From NCBI GenBank assembly GCA_958450325.1, contig OY288244.1, positions 36,641,424 to 36,705,423 of the forward strand: a stretch of DNA of 64,000 nt, read 5' to 3'. The stretch comes from Agrostemma githago (Eukaryota > Streptophyta > Magnoliopsida > Caryophyllales > Caryophyllaceae). This document shows, in pieces, positions 32,381 to 43,345 of the stretch (positions are counted from its first letter, which is position 1; each line of letters opens with the position of its first letter). Below the pieces are notes generated by a model. That model searched no databases and was not told where the DNA came from. It saw only the letters and a program-made list of their open reading frames with translations. The position numbers and the translations under genes were made by a program.

Positions 32381-32511
32381 TGGGTTCGGGTTATGGAAAT
32401 TTTCGTCGTTTCCTAATTCTTGCGGGATTAGGGCTATATATACGGGTTGTGGGTGCTCGTTTTAGACATACTAGGATATCCATAGAGTCTAGCACGTCTA
32501 TATTTAGCGTC

Positions 32512-34009
32512 ATGTCGGGTTTTGGGAAAGTTCTTTCCGAGTGGGCTAGTTCTTTTAAGAAGTGTGACCCCGAAATTTATTCAAATGATGGTTTGTCAGT
32601 GGTTGTCGCGCTAAGTCGGGTCAAGGTACAAAATGACTTCTTATTAGCATGTTCTAGGTTTTGGGACTCGAAGGGTCATATTTTTACTTATCCCGGGGGT
32701 AAAATTTGTCCTTTGGGCGAAGAGATAGATGTTATAGGTGGGTGGAGCTTGGCTCGTCCTTGTGTGCCTTATCGGGATGACGCTTACATGGAGCGGTTTT
32801 ACCATTTTTTGGATCTTTCGTCATTGGAGGAGGCTAAAGGTTATTTTGGTAGGGATGACATTAACTTAGAGTTGCTTTCTAAGACGTTTTCATAGGTCGG
32901 TTCTCACCATGTTTCGGCCTTAGCCTGTAGACGCGCTTTTAATGTTGCGATGACTTGTTATCATCTTTTTGAGGATGCGAGGGTGTGTGAAGGCTGGGGT
33001 AACCCCCGAGTTTTGTGTGTGGTGATGGGGATGGAACATGGACTATCACCTTCTTTGCTTATTTTGGGCGAGCTTATTCTAGGTCTTAATGCCCGTGCTC
33101 GACTCCACGATGCATCTTTCCGAGGTTCCAGGATCATTTTACAGATATTTTCTTTTTGCTATGTTTCTGTAGCTCGTTTTGTTTTGTTTTGTTTTTGTGG
33201 TTGTTTTGGTTTGGAGGCGTGATGTTTTGTCGTGTTTTGTGCAGGTTTGGTTACAGGAGCAGCTTGGTTTGGTCGACCCTCCCCGATGCATCAAAGGTTA
33301 TAACTATAAGGGTTTCACGGGTCGGAAGACGGTGCAGGTGTGGGGCTAGGGTCACAAGGAAAAGGATTGGCTTCCCTATTTGGCTAAAGGGGATGTGGTC
33401 ATCAGGTGGTCCAACCCATGGTGGAATATTAGTGGGCGTGTCGGGTTTCCATTTTTGTCTTCGACCTGGGCTTTGCTAATACTATCCATGAGGGATCAAG
33501 TTTATGTTTACCCGGGCATGTTGTCAAATCAAATGGGTGTTAAACCTTCCATTCCAGAGGATGCCAAGATTATTTCTAGTTCTGACTCATGGACCGAGGA
33601 TTTGTTTAGGAACTTTAGGGTGTCTTTGGAACAAAAGTTTTTGCATCTCGTTGTTAAGGAAAGTGTTCGACCGATCGAAATTGTCTCCGTCCGGCAGAGG
33701 GTTTGTGAACACCCGTCAGGACAGAGCAACTCAAAATTAGGAAAGACAGCGCTGCTAAGGGGCGAGGAGGTGACTTGAGAGACTAAGTGCCTGACCAAAG
33801 ACAGTGTTACCGATCCTAGTTCTGTCAGTTCATCTAAGCGGGCCAAGACCAACGAGACCCATATTAAAATCGTGGAAGAGGAAGGAATGTTTGACTGGCC
33901 GGGCTCGTCTTTGGCTAGGGCGTTGGAAGCTTGCCTTCAGAAGATCGAGGATGAGGAACGCAAGCAGGTATACCCGAATGGCAAAGGAAAAGAAAAGTTG
34001 GACCGGTAG
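32512..34009 (+). pseudogene. Antisense PMD-like gene of element D
   Basis: Plus-strand gene opposite to pol. From the ATG at 32,512: MSGFGKVLSEWASSFKKCD, FLLACSRFWDSKGHIFTYPG, then an in-frame TAG near 32,893, then SALACRRAFNVAMTCYHLFE to the end of exon 1 near 33,144. There the expected GT donor reads AT (CAG then ATATTT). A TTTTGTGCAG acceptor at 33,244 opens exon 2 (VWLQEQLGLVDP; RWSNPWWNISGRVGFPF), with further stops near 33,350 and 33,776 and a charged tail ending GKGKEKLDR. Residues such as FLLAC..FWD..H.FTYPGG.ICPL..EI match the antisense ORF of element B (FLDAC..YWD..H.FAFPRG). PMD-like proteins are common cargo of plant elements and may act in silencing or element biology; their role here is unknown. 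Confidence 0.75.
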
Positions 34010-34214
34010 AGCCCAGCCATTTTGTATTATGTATTATTAGTTGATATTATGTGGCGTATTAGTACTAGTTTTTGTGGAGTTGTGACACGTTGACTTCCGG
34101 GATGTCCGGGTTTCATATGTTTGATGTAAATGCCTCGACAAAGGCTCGATTTAACCGAATTTTGTTATTAATGAGAAGCACGTATATTTTTTTGTTATTA
34201 TTTTTTTTCGTGGT

Positions 34215-34510
34215 GGCTCGCAACTTGATTCTTCATTTTGTCCGGAGCGCCCTTCCGAGTTTTCACCCCGTCCTCGGCTCACCAATTTTTTTTTACTTTT
34301 TTGCCCCTTTTTTTTTTTCTTTTGACGGCTCGCAACTCGATTCTTCATTTTGCCCGAGGCGCCTTTTCGGGTTTTCACCCCGTCCTCGGCTCGTCAAATT
34401 ATTATTATTATTATTATTATTATTATTTTTTACGACGGCTCGCAACTCGTTTCTTCATTTTGCCCGGGGCGCCCTTTCGGGTTTTCACCCCGTCCTCGGC
34501 TCGTCGTTTG
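34215..34510. repeat. 110-bp tandem repeat with expanding T and ATT runs, 3 units
   Basis: Units starting GGCTCGCAAC at 34,215, 34,327 and 34,437 share TTCTTCATTTTG, then TTTTCACCCCGTCCTCGGCT. Each is followed by a simple-sequence tail: T-rich, T-rich, and (ATT) repeats at about 34,396-34,430. It lies between the PMD-like gene and the end of pol, where element B has no such array. Downstream, GCCTACGTATCC at about 34,632 is the conserved 3' untranslated word of this family. Confidence 0.85.
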
Positions 34511-34807
34511 TGCTTCGTATTTTAAATCACTCGTTGGTCGGGACGTGAAAGGAGCCCCGGTTTGTACATGAATCGATTAACCGATTTTTCTTATTTGTTT
34601 GTTTTGTTTTGGTTGTACCCAGAGAAGGGTTGCCTACGTATCCGTTTTTAGGCGGAATCAAATTATGTTCGTAGTTCTTTTGAAAAGTGTGAGTGATTTT
34701 GCTTTAGACTCGTTTATGCCATTTATCGATGCGAATTCAGATTTTTTTTTTGTTGTTTTTTTTGCTTCCTCCCCAAGTCGAAGGTCGGCACGTGATTTTC
34801 AGGGTGT

Positions 34808-36260
34808 TCACGGGTAGTATCGTTTGAGCTGATCCATGTTGGTTGGGGTTGAGAACTCTTGACCGTCTATGTCGGTGAGGATCACGGCGCCCCCCGAGAG
34901 TATTTTCCTAACGAGGTATGGGCCCGTCCAATTTGGTTTGAATTTCCCTCTAGGGTCAACGGGAAGGGGTGCTCTAATGGACTTAATTACTAAATCTCCC
35001 TCGTGTATGTTTCGAGATTTCACTCGTTTGTTAAAGGCTCGCTGGATTCGTTGTTGGTACGCTTGTACGTTGGACAGGGCGTGTATCCTACGTTCGTCTA
35101 GGAGTACTAGCTCGTCATATCGTTTTTGGTTCCATTCTTCCTCATGGATACCGCTCTCGGCTAGTATTCTTAGTGACGGTATTTCTAGCTCTATTGGTTG
35201 GACGGCTTTGGAGCCGTAGGTTAGGTAATATGGTGTGGCTCCAGTGGGTGTTCTATACGATGTTCGGTACCCCCATAAGGCGAAGGGGATTTTGTTTGGC
35301 CAATCCCTGTAGTTGTCTATCATTTTCTTAAGGATTGTGGTGATGGTTTTGTTGGCTGCTTCTACGGCTCCGTTTGTTTGTGGTCTATAGGGTGAGGATT
35401 TGTGTCTTTGGATTTTGTATTTGTCTAGGAGTTTTTGGGTGTCGGCCTTGAAGTGAGCCCCCTGGTCACTGATGATTTCATGAGGTATACGGTAGCGGCA
35501 GATGATGTTGTTTTGTAAGAACCTGACTACTTGTTTTGAGGTTAGTACGGTGTAAGAGGCAGCCTCTACCCATTTGGTGAAATAATCGACAGCCACTAAT
35601 ATAAAACAGTCCGCCGGTCCCGGATGGGTGTACTTTTCCTATGATGTCTATCCCCCAAGTAGAGAAAGGCCAGGGTGTGGCTATAGTGTGTAGAGGATAA
35701 GGAGGTAGTGTTGGATGTTGGCAAATATTTGGCAATTGTGGCAGTGGCGAACGTGACGTCGACAATCTATCTCTAAGGTAATCCAGTAATAGCCCGGTCT
35801 CATTATTTTACGGGCTAGTAGGTGTGCACTCATGTGGGGTCCGCACTCCCCGTCATGTACCTCTTCCATGACTCTCTCGGATTGGTTTTTGTTTATCCAT
35901 CTAAGGAGGACTCCTTGTGGGGTTCGTTTGTATAGTAGCCCTTGATTTAGGACGTAATGGGTGGCTTGCATTCGTAGGGCTCTTTTGTTCTTGGTGTTTG
36001 TGTCGGGTGAATACGACCTGTGGGTTTTAAAGCTTAGGATCACTTTGTACCAAGGTTCTTCGGGGGTATCGTTGGTTTCGAGGTTATGAATGTAGGCTGG
36101 TTGTTCGCTTCTCTCTATGCAAATAGGCATGGAGAAAAGGTGATCAGACATGTTTATTAGTGAGGCTAGTTTGGATAACGCATTAGCGAATTGGTTTTCC
36201 TCACGGGGTATGTGTATGAAGTTAATTTCGTTGAATTCCTGGGACATCGTTTCTACTTCG
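34808..36260 (-). pseudogene. gypsy RNase H end and integrase (element D)
   Basis: From 36,247 downward: NFIHIPREENQFANALSKLA (end of RNase H), then the HHCC zinc domain (HDGECGPHMSAHLLARKIM, RHVRHCHNCQ). A frameshift falls in about 35,600-35,690. The catalytic core is WGIDIIGKVHPSGTGG in one frame, then MAVDYFTKWVEAASY onwards at 35,596-34,808. The DDE residues are present (GID; ISDQGAHF; GAVEAANKTI). The C-terminus GKFKPNWTGPYLV ends QLKRYYP, exactly like element B. The core is intact apart from the frame breaks, unlike B, which lost its glutamate. A degraded RNase H continuation can be traced to about 36,440 (NAAEREA-like), after which pol is lost. Confidence 0.9.
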
Positions 36261-36440
36261 GTTTGGTGAGGTTAGGCTTTCGCTATAAACTTTCCAGGTA
36301 CCCGTAGCTTGGTTGACCACTAAGGATGAATATCCATGTTCTCTAAGGTTTTTGACTCCTAGAGATATGGTTGTTTTTAGACCTATTAGGCTTCGCGTTC
36401 GGCTGCGTTGTAAATCTGGTTGGGCGGCTGTTTGTTCGTT

Positions 36441-37500
36441 TGCAAGCTTTTTGTTGTTTGGTCAGTGGTTGGTTGAATCTAAGGTTGTTATTCCCGATTT
36501 CCTTTTTAGGGTGAAGTTGAGTGGGCTGTTCGTGGTAGCCCTTGCGTTTTAGTCAGTCGTTATCGATAATTGGCATAAAGTCGAGTTTTTTTAAGCATTA
36601 AAGTAAACTGCTGAAAGAAGTTAAGCGATTGTCGAGGCATGTTTGTAAAAAAAGGAAGTTGTTTTATTGGTAGATAATAAAACGGGCTAGATGCCCATGA
36701 TTTGTTCTTAGGGGGAGGTGGAGGACATGTTCCCTCACACCTCCCTAGACTCGATAGAAAGAAAACATTCATTATTATTTTAGTATTAAGCCTAGGCCCT
36801 AAGATGAACTAGACTTTGACTAAGACCGATCATGCCTTTAGTGGAACCTTCGTTGATGGGGCTCCCGGTGTTCGCGCGGGTCTCTCTCTTAGTACCTGGA
36901 CCCAGTCCTCCTCTGAAGACATCCTACGGGGACGTAGACCCCTTTGTCAAAGATAAGAAATCCGTCAATTTTTGTGTTTTAACTGCCAGAATCTGGATAC
37001 AGATTACAGATTGCATTAATGGTGTGTTCCAACAACCTCCTACATTTTCATTGATAGAGCTCAAATTCTGGAATCATTTACTACAATAGCCACTAGGTAG
37101 AGTCAATTGTTATCACTGCTGGATTTTTTTTTACTGAACATGAGTAACAACTGGCTGGACTAAATACGGTTGGAATGAGTCAAATAACAACCCATTCAAA
37201 TAGGTAAACATGTTTTTTTGCCAATCCCTTGACACATGATTTTTGTTCATCTATTTGACTAGTTATTTCAACATTCTTTACGGGGAAAATTGTTTCAACT
37301 ATCATATGCTCAAGTTTTGACAGGTGAGTATGATAATGAATTGCACAAATTCTTACATTTACGGCTTTGCCACCAGCTTCCTCGATGATAAAATGCTTCA
37401 GCTTTTGGGACATACAGATCGACTGAGATAGGTACGATCCACCAGTACAAAGACCAAACACTTGCAATTTTCTCTCGATAACCACATTTACGTTGTTTTG
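36441..37500. other. Replacement DNA inside element D, unidentified
   Basis: Here RT and protease should lie but do not. A minus-strand open frame at 37,180-37,515 (LQVFGLCTGGSYLSQSICMS and KLKHFIIEEAG) looks like a piece of a plant protein with a leucine-rich-repeat flavour, but I cannot name it. Its relation to the CACTA remnant that follows is likely but unproven. Confidence 0.35.
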
Positions 37501-38395
37501 GAGCATTAAAAACATTATGTAGGTTGTTTTGTTGACAGACGGAGCAGATACTCGTGCTTATAGGCTAACTTGGCCGACCTCCACATTGATTTTTGACATA
37601 TCCGCTGAAAAGATTTACACTGAGCTCTCGTCAAAGCTTAAAGGTATAGCTCTGTGTTACTTGTCCATTTGTGGGGCCTTTAGGTAGTGTTGTAATGACG
37701 GCGAATTACAACATCTTAAAATTAGCATGAAATACAAATCATTAAATGTTAACTTCAGCCTTGGAAACTCTTTAATGTTGTTAACTTTTGTTTGATTGAT
37801 AGGAGATCGTTCGGAGAAAGGTTGAGGAACATCATGAGCAACTGTGTCTTGATTCTAGTCGCTTTATGAGGATGTTTATTAGGTTTCCTGATCGGTTATC
37901 CAATTTAGATATGTAGTTAAGTATCTCTATAGTGTTATATAATGTCTTGTGTCTTTAATTAATTGTTTTGTTATTAATAAAATTCAATTACTATTTATGT
38001 AAAAGTGGCGCGCCTATTTCATATTTTTTTTTTGTAATTTAGTAGTTCCATAGACATTGGGCGTACAAAATAACTCATGTCTATACTATGACAATAAACA
38101 TAGGGCAAAGAAATAACCCATTTATTTATTTATAAATAGACATAGGGCGTAAAAAAACCCATGTCTATATTTTTTATAGACATGCGTTAATTATGCAAAC
38201 CTATGTCTAATATATAAATAGACATGGGTTATTAGAAGAACCTATGTCTATGTTTTAGATAGACATAGGTCGTACGACCTATGTTTAAGTATTTGACAAT
38301 AGATGTCACTCAACTTAACATTGGTCGCAAAACCCATGTCTATTAGTGAAAATGACCCATGTCTATTTGATGTTTTGTAGTAGTGAATCAATGGA
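37501..38395 (+). mobile_element. CACTA element remnant, right end
   Basis: The right terminus reads GATGTTTTGTAGTAGTG, the reverse complement of a CACTACTACAAAACATC end. About 37,990-38,380 is packed with inverted and direct copies of the word ATAGACATAGG/CCTATGTCTA, a typical subterminal repeat region. Two exon-like pieces precede it: about 37,540-37,645 (LTWPTSTLIFDISAEKIYTE) before a GTATAG donor, and about 37,803-37,918 (VEEHHEQLCLDSSRFMRMF). I do not recognise the protein. No left terminus was found, so this is a truncated element or its left end has decayed. Confidence 0.6.
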
Positions 38396-39595
38396 ATCGA
38401 GGTATCTAACACGGTTACATTTTCTGTTCACAAAGTATTTTTACACATACTGTTACCATCACCAGAATTCTAATAAATGGAATCAAGGTATATTAACACG
38501 GTTGCAGTCTCCCTCTCAAGTCACCGTTACCACCACCTAAATTCTCGTAACGAGAATTTAGCTACACAACTTCCATTTTAAAACACAACCATTGTCATCA
38601 CGTTTTCTTAAAAACACTTTTCTACATCAAGAACATCTGACTCCTAACCAATAGAAGTCTCGATAGCAATGCAACCCCACAATTTATGCATCTCTTCAAA
38701 CCGATCCTTCTACACCATCATTTTGCAAAATCACAGTTTCACGCCATCACTATCGTCAATTTTTCAACTCATGAACTCCTGACACCCACATGGCAACATT
38801 GTCCGACATGTCAAAATGATGTTACTTAACCGTCGTAATGTCGATTTCAAAACTCTCACTTTCAAAAACTCGCTTTTCAAATCTATCCATTTTCGAGAAC
38901 ATCAAAATCCTTTGATTCTGAGCCGGGATCGAGATCAACTTTTAACATCGTATAACCGTGTGCTTAACTATCTTTGCCAATTGCTAAAATCACCTCTATC
39001 TGAGGCTTTACATTTTGGGTCGTCTCATCTCGTGAGTCCTCTTTAAATCTCACCTCGAGATTTGTGCCAAATCACCTTGCTCTAGAGATTCGAGTCCGTT
39101 AGGCATCTCGCTGAATACACTAAATGTCTAAAAACACATGAGTCCTAAAACTTGATGACCACAAACACGCGTGAATCAAGGGTCTCACTTCCATGTCGCT
39201 CACCTACGAGCATTCCTCGAGTCACTTTCGAATCTCTCTTACATAGTCCGGTGGGTCCGTTCTCATCTTCAGTCCTTTTCCGCAGTCATATTAGGGGATT
39301 ATTCCAGCATAGACGCAAGCAACCATAGCGGAAATGACACCGGACAATCCGGAGATAACACCGCAGGCGCCCTAGCCAACATGATCGGAGACCTAAAAAC
39401 CTCTATCATTGGTATGAACTCGTCCGTAAATAGCATCGAAGCCCGTCTTGGTCACATAGATGATAAGGCCTGGGACGAAAACCATAACCGGATCCTTAAT
39501 GAGGTTCTACTAAGTTCCACACCGTTAGACGATATTCCCGCCGGGGTAACCCCAAATGACTCTGTTCCACCACCTCAAGATGACATGTTACAATC
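38396..39595. other. Unidentified DNA in element D
   Basis: No convincing gene. A perfect 25-base palindrome (CTAAATTCTCGT, central A, ACGAGAATTTAG) lies at 38,537-38,561. From about 39,171 a plus-strand frame with a helical stretch (LANMIGDLKTSIIGMNSS) runs into the LINE fragment at 39,596. Confidence 0.35.
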
Positions 39596-39794
39596 GGCAA
39601 AAATTTGTACTCCTTACAAAGAAGGAGGACTGAACTTGAAACAATCGAGCAATTGGAACGCAGCAGCCATTGGAAAACTAGCTTGGTGGATAGATAATAA
39701 TCCTAACAGGCTATGGGTTCAATGGATCAATCACGTTTATTTAAAAGGGCGGGATTGGAGCATTTATGAGCCACCGATGGCCCGGGGGATGTAA
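39596..39794 (+). pseudogene. LINE ORF2 fragment
   Basis: KICTPYKEGGLNLKQSSNWN, AAIGKLAWWIDNNPNRLWVQ and WINHVYLKGRDW match the segment after the reverse transcriptase core of the LINE at 44,395-46,385 (VCVPFKEGGLNL...AAIGKMMWWI). It is fused in frame to unrelated upstream sequence and ends at a stop at 39,792-39,794, so the reading frame 39,171-39,794 is a chimera. Confidence 0.8.
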
Positions 39795-40789
39795 ATGATT
39801 TTTATATTGTCTTGTTCTTGGAGAGATGAAGTGGAAAGCTTGAGCATCTACGTGTTTTTTCAAGCCTTTCGTTTTCTATTCGGAATTTCCACGAGGAGTC
39901 AATCCACCATATATACAAACCTACTTATGTTGCTTTCACCATTCAACTCTTTGCTAGACAATTCACTTAGTACTTACAGTTTTCACTACTACTTGAGAGG
40001 GAGTTACATTACATTTCACTTTATTCATTTCATTGATTGAAGTCGGCTACAAAATTAATATAGTCCACTTTTGTAGAGAGTACGGTATGTTTTGGGGACA
40101 TATAGGCATTAAACCTTTACTTCGTACTTATTGGATAAGAATGTTATGGATTACCATGGGAACAACTATGAAAAACTTAAGGGTACCATGAGAACAACTG
40201 TGAAAACTTAAGGGTACCATAGGCACAACTATGAAAACTTAGGGGTACCATGGGAACCCCTCTCCTTTTAAAGAAAGTAGTTGTTGAGTAATGTAATTAA
40301 TTTTGGTCATAATTTAACGACATCATGACAGAATTTTGGGTAAGGTCAAATCGGGAACTAAACTATAAAACTCAAGGTTACCATGGGAACAAACTTAAAA
40401 GCAGGGGTACCATGTGTAATGTGACATAGTTCGAGGGTACCATGAGACTTTTCCCAAAAACATTTTTTTTTGAAAATAAGAAATGTAATCGTTTAGTGTA
40501 CCTTGATTCCATTGATCGGGAGTCTCGGTGGTATTAATGGTACTCATTGTTGACGGATTTTGCTTTGGCCAAGATGATGGCATTAAAAATATATTCTTTT
40601 TTTTTTTTGAAAGTGTCGAGTGTAAAATTTGCCATGATGACTGACTCTAAAAATGTTTTTCCCTTTTTAGAAATCACGATTTGGTCGGAGCATCGGCGTT
40701 TAAGAGGTCGCTTTGAAAAGATGAGGTTTACATGTTTTTTTGAAAAACGAAATTGGGTGCGGTTGAAATGTTGGCGCGGTTGAATCCGG
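39795..40789. repeat. Unidentified DNA with a TACCATGGGAAC repeat
   Basis: About 40,152-40,260 holds four units of about 31 bases, each with TACCATGGGAACAACTATGA-like sequence. Further single units lie near 40,379, 40,408 and 40,438. No coding region was recognised. The ORF-like frames near 40,534-40,851 are A/T-rich and without domains. Confidence 0.5.
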
Positions 40790-41201
40790 ATTTTTAGTGT
40801 TTTATTTCGGTTGTTTGCAAACACGCTACAGATAACTAGGAATGCGTACACTCATGCAGGATGCAAACATGGGTAGGTTAGGGTAGGCTACCGTCTTCAC
40901 TTAGGCATTAGCAAATCATCTAGGGAGACGAGTGCCATACCGTCCGTTCGGAACTATCCGCTTATTAATCCCGCGGGTTACGCGTTAGGCGGGCGGAGCG
41001 TCAACCGAGGATCTCTCCGCGTGTCCCAAAAGATCTTACCGCGAATAGGTCGATTGGTCCTGATATCGGTTAGGGTGGGCTTTTTAGGGCCAAAACCTAT
41101 AGTGACCACAACTAGGAATTAAGAAATGAGCTTCATCGACCTCGTTCAAGTTACACCACCACTGAAACCTTGTTTCCAAATCCCCAGCGGAGTCGCCAAA
41201 C
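40790..41201 (-). other. Leader and PBS of element D
   Basis: On the minus strand the 5' LTR end (CTTCCACA) is followed after two bases by TTGGCGACTCCGCTGGGGAT (41,182-41,199 on the plus strand), the primer binding site shared with element C. The untranslated leader continues to about 40,790, where homology to foreign DNA starts. Confidence 0.65.
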
Positions 41202-43345
41202 TGTGGAAGTCCGTTCGCACCGCCCGGCGCCCGGCGCCCGGCGCCCCGCGCGCGCCTGCGCAGGACTGACCCGGTTTTTCAACGTATGGCGGTGGCCACC
41301 CACGCGGCCCCCTCCCCGTAGGGGCCGGTCCGATCTCACGTACGGGGCGATGTCTCGGACCTCGATTCGGATGACGATCCGGACTTGTACTAGACGGGTG
41401 CGGGCACCCGTGTTTCCGTTTGGGAATCGATCGAGTCGTGGTTGTAAATGTTTAAAGGCCGATTTGTTTGGTAAAGTGACCTTTTTAGTGAACTGAATTT
41501 GTTGCCGATTTGTGGAGTCGCCACCGAGTCAATTATGGGGACTCGGAAACCGTTCAAGTCAACTTTGGTCCCTTGCCGGCTCAAAGTTGAGTGGCACGGG
41601 ACCTAAAGATAAAGACTTGTACCCTTAAGCACTCCATGCCTGGAATGACTCTTATTGCCAATGGTTTCGGACATCCGGAAACCGTCGATTCTGAGTAAGG
41701 GGTAAGGGTACGTATTGGGAAGACAACATCCGATAAATGTCAACACCCAATCCCGCCCACACTATAGCGGCCTCCACTAATCAATCGGTGGGCTGATGAC
41801 CTAGTTCTTTTGTTGTGGTGGAAATGTTGTAACATCCGTTGTTTTAAACCTATGCCTTTTACTATGTCAGTTGTTTAAAGACAAGTAAATGTTGTTGTCA
41901 AAGTAGTTGTATTTTCATTCTTTGCTTGCGATTTCACGTGACAAGCAGGCCATGAAAAGATGCACGTAGGAGAGTAGAGAGTACTAGTATTATACGTATT
42001 AGCAAGTCAGTTTTAACGCGATAATACGGATATTAGTCATTCTCGTGGTATACCTTACATGGTATTCTGCTTAAGATGCGTCGGTTCGGTATTAATAGAG
42101 ATGCATCGAACCTAATAAGGAAAGCACCCGGACTAATACGGAACCCGAGCATCACTTTGTTCAGTTTTAGTTGTTTTACGTTTTGAATTCCGTATTAGGT
42201 GATTTAGCATGCGATTATATGGTCATAAAAGCGATAAATCGTACGAAAAACTGTAAATGCGAATGTAAGTAAATCACATTATGAGGAGCTGCACCCTCGG
42301 AGTGTACAATAAACGGGACTCGATGCATAGATAGTTTGAGAATGGATTTCGGAATTACTCGGGTCTATTTAGTGTGTTTTAGTATTTGTGATTGAAGTTG
42401 GGACGTTTACGTGTTTTAGTAGATATTGTGGACCTAGTGTCCACATCTAGTGTTATCGTACTACATAATGAAAGAAAGTGCAAATATGGAAAGTTTTGTT
42501 TAGATGAGAACCTAGTGACGACTCGGTTTCAACAGGCGGATCCTCCTAGCTTGACCAGTGATTCCGGCAGAGTTTTGTTATCGTTTACCCCTCCTGCGGC
42601 TACTCCGGCAGAGCTTCGCTACTAGATTTGAGCTAGTCGATCACAGGCACATCGGTATTGAGTGGGGTGCTCGAAGGTGAGAAGTAGCGTCAATATCGCT
42701 TTATCGGAACTACGATCGAGTGGATCATTTGGCTCGGGTGTCGGAGTGCGAGCCCTTAGCGAGAGAGTTAGAAGGAGAAGAGAAGATGAGAATTGTGTGT
42801 CGAATGAATGAGGCAGAGGGGGGTATTTATAGGTGTTTTTCGGCCCTCATCGCCCATATGGACGCCTGAGCTGGGGCGCACCAAGACTCAGGCGCCTGGG
42901 CTAAGGCGAGGGGATACTAAGGCGCGTGAGGTGGGATGGTCGGGATTTAGAAGATACGATTTTGATACTTTCCAAAACCGAGAGGAAGGAGGATAATACA
43001 TATCTTGGGCGTTAAGGCTTCCACGGCTTGACCTAGCGCCGTGAACATTAATGGGCCTCGGGTGTGCATCCCGAGGTTCGCTTGGCGCGGTGCTGACTCG
43101 GTTTGAGTTTTGGGACTGACTCGGGGTCCCGGTGTCAGAATTGACTCTAATTAGTGTCTATGCGACCATAACGACATGACTAAGGCTGCCATCATGTTAG
43201 TTTTAATTTTTCCGAGTAATTATTTGATCCGTTCTATAGAAAATTACCTAAAACATTGAGAACCCACGTCGCGTTGCAGTCCTATCGTCATCGGGTGTTT
43301 GTCGGGCACCTCTGCAGCCACCAGGTGAAAATCTGGGTGTCTACA
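41202..43345 (-). repeat. 5' LTR of element D
   Basis: Spans plus-strand TGTGGAAGTCC to GGTGTCTACA, 2.14 kb. It matches the 3' LTR over its whole length except for the LINE insertion and the G run. It keeps the TATA-like word (near 42,825) and the 30-bp motif array. It holds the empty target of the LINE at about 41,491-41,506. The apparent reading frames in it (for example 41,170-41,496) are also found in the sister LTR and are not genes. Confidence 0.88.
42861..42942. repeat. 30-bp-spaced GC motif array (5' LTR of D)
   Basis: Core starts are at 42,863, 42,893 and 42,923: CGCCTGAGCTGGGGCG, CGCCTGGGCTAAGGCG and CGCGTGAGGTGGG. The 30-base period is the same as in the other LTR and upstream of the antisense PMD gene. 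Confidence 0.85.

Larger units (their letters stand above)
25890..43345 (-). mobile_element. Element D: 17.5-kb Tat/Ogre-type gypsy element with both LTRs
   Basis: LTRs lie at 25,890-28,758 (3' LTR) and 41,202-43,345 (5' LTR), with a matching 5-bp TSD GTTTG. From the 5' side (high coordinates): PBS after the 5' LTR, leader (about 40,790-41,201), a region with foreign insertions where gag, protease and RT should be (36,500-40,560), RNase H end plus integrase (34,808-36,260), repeats, then two genes on the opposite strand (PMD-like at 32,512-34,009 and a four-exon gene at 30,550-31,545), arrays, and the 3' LTR. It lacks gag and RT and is non-autonomous. The LTRs differ at several percent of positions where I compared them, so the insertion is not recent. 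Confidence 0.85.

Noticed and set aside
33380..33852. Minus-strand and alternative-frame ORFs over the antisense PMD gene
   Set aside because: Shadows of the plus-strand exon; only the plus-strand frame has the conserved residues and splice signals.
34072..34571. Three overlapping frames of 73-158 codons rich in Phe
   Set aside because: Produced by the 110-bp tandem repeat and its T and ATT tails.
37180..37515. Minus-strand frame as an F-box or leucine-rich-repeat gene
   Set aside because: Only a vague resemblance, no F-box or full repeat seen; described as unidentified instead.
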